Source of the DNA: an uncultured Hyphomicrobiales bacterium
GTDB taxonomy: Bacteria; Pseudomonadota; Alphaproteobacteria; Rhizobiales; Beijerinckiaceae
Direction: 5' to 3'
DNA length: 53,401 nt
NCBI GenBank assembly: GCA_903902915.1
Contig: CAIUWR010000033.1
Coordinates: forward strand, 1 to 53,401
Positions 53,372 through 53,401 of the stretch are shown in pieces. The number at the start of each line of letters is the position of its first letter. Positions within the stretch are counted from its first letter, which is position 1. The translations under genes were made by a program, and so were the position numbers. Below the pieces are notes generated by a model. That model worked only from the letters and a program-made list of their open reading frames with translations. It was not told the DNA's origin and ran no database searches.

Positions 53372-53401
53372 AGAGAGTGTGAGGTCTTTGGCCAAACGGC
53401 A
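53248..53401 (+). mobile_element. left part of an IS481-type insertion sequence (cut by window edge)
   Basis: The end near 53248 reads TGTTCAGTCCCAGAG, like the TGT-starting termini of IS481-family elements; the exact boundary is inferred. The transposase gene begins 56 nt inside. The rest lies beyond the window. Confidence 0.65.
53304..53401 (+). CDS. IS481-family transposase, N-terminal fragment
   Basis: Thirty-two codons are visible before the window ends: MGQVLHGSARTTEAVRRAVQ and then RSEESVRSLAKR. This matches the start of IS481-type transposases (MGQVLHGSATTTEAVRRAIQ and on), whose first region is a helix-turn-helix for end recognition, with a DDE domain to follow. GGAGG lies 4 nt before the ATG. 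The 3' part is outside the window. Confidence 0.85.
   Translation, partial: MGQVLHGSARTTEAVRRAVQRSEESVRSLAKR

Overview
The window is a GC-rich stretch of an alphaproteobacterial chromosome, most likely from Hyphomicrobiales and possibly near the Beijerinckiaceae/Methylocystaceae. The evidence is a phyR / nepR-ecfG general-stress locus with GGAAC-N16-CGTT promoters, an alphaproteobacterial cellulose operon beginning with bcsS, a fused LivM-LivG transporter subunit and KGG-repeat stress proteins. The genus is an inference; no rRNA gene is present.

Layout. 0-4.3 kb: a DbpA-like DEAD-box helicase, a cysteine hydrolase and a PEP mutase/isocitrate lyase-family enzyme. 4.5-9.6 kb: a complete Mla phospholipid-transport operon (mlaF-E-D-A-C-B) with mlaA inside it, followed by an unrecognised exported protein. 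9.7-17.1 kb: a flavin monooxygenase, then a TonB-dependent receptor, exbB-exbD-tonB and a secreted metallophosphoesterase. 17.1-27.4 kb: an AT-rich regulatory region with three small palindromes, then bcsS-bcsA-bcsB-bcsZ, a TPR-like exported protein and a protein with one receiver and two degenerate receiver-like domains. 27.4-28.4 kb: a scar with a decayed tyrosine integrase (two in-frame nonsense codons) downstream of tRNA-Arg(CCG). 28.5-33.0 kb: an MFS transporter, RecQ, cytochrome c and pterin-carbinolamine dehydratase. 33.0-38.0 kb: a livK-livH-livMG-livF importer with a strong hairpin between livK and livH. 38.2-40.4 kb: a WaaE-like glycosyltransferase and CysG. 40.4-43.6 kb: general-stress genes (two convergent KGG genes, a glycine-zipper lipoprotein, phyR, nepR-ecfG), each unit with an EcfG-type promoter. 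43.6-49.9 kb: fumC, then a leftward opgH operon without opgG (opgH, an unknown exported protein, a DUF1624 acyltransferase with a Cys-rich tail), and a divergent MDR dehydrogenase. 49.9-53.4 kb: accessory DNA, with a 22-bp tandem repeat array leading into a DUF4143 AAA ATPase, a methyltransferase, an AT-rich membrane-protein gene and the start of an IS481-type transposase cut by the window edge.

A common theme is the cell envelope: lipid asymmetry (Mla), TonB uptake, cellulose, periplasmic glucan and LPS sugars, next to the stress-response switch. The parts least explained by known families are the receiver-like protein and palindromes of the cellulose operon, the OpgG-less opgH operon, the Mla-linked unknown protein and the repeat-ATPase unit.
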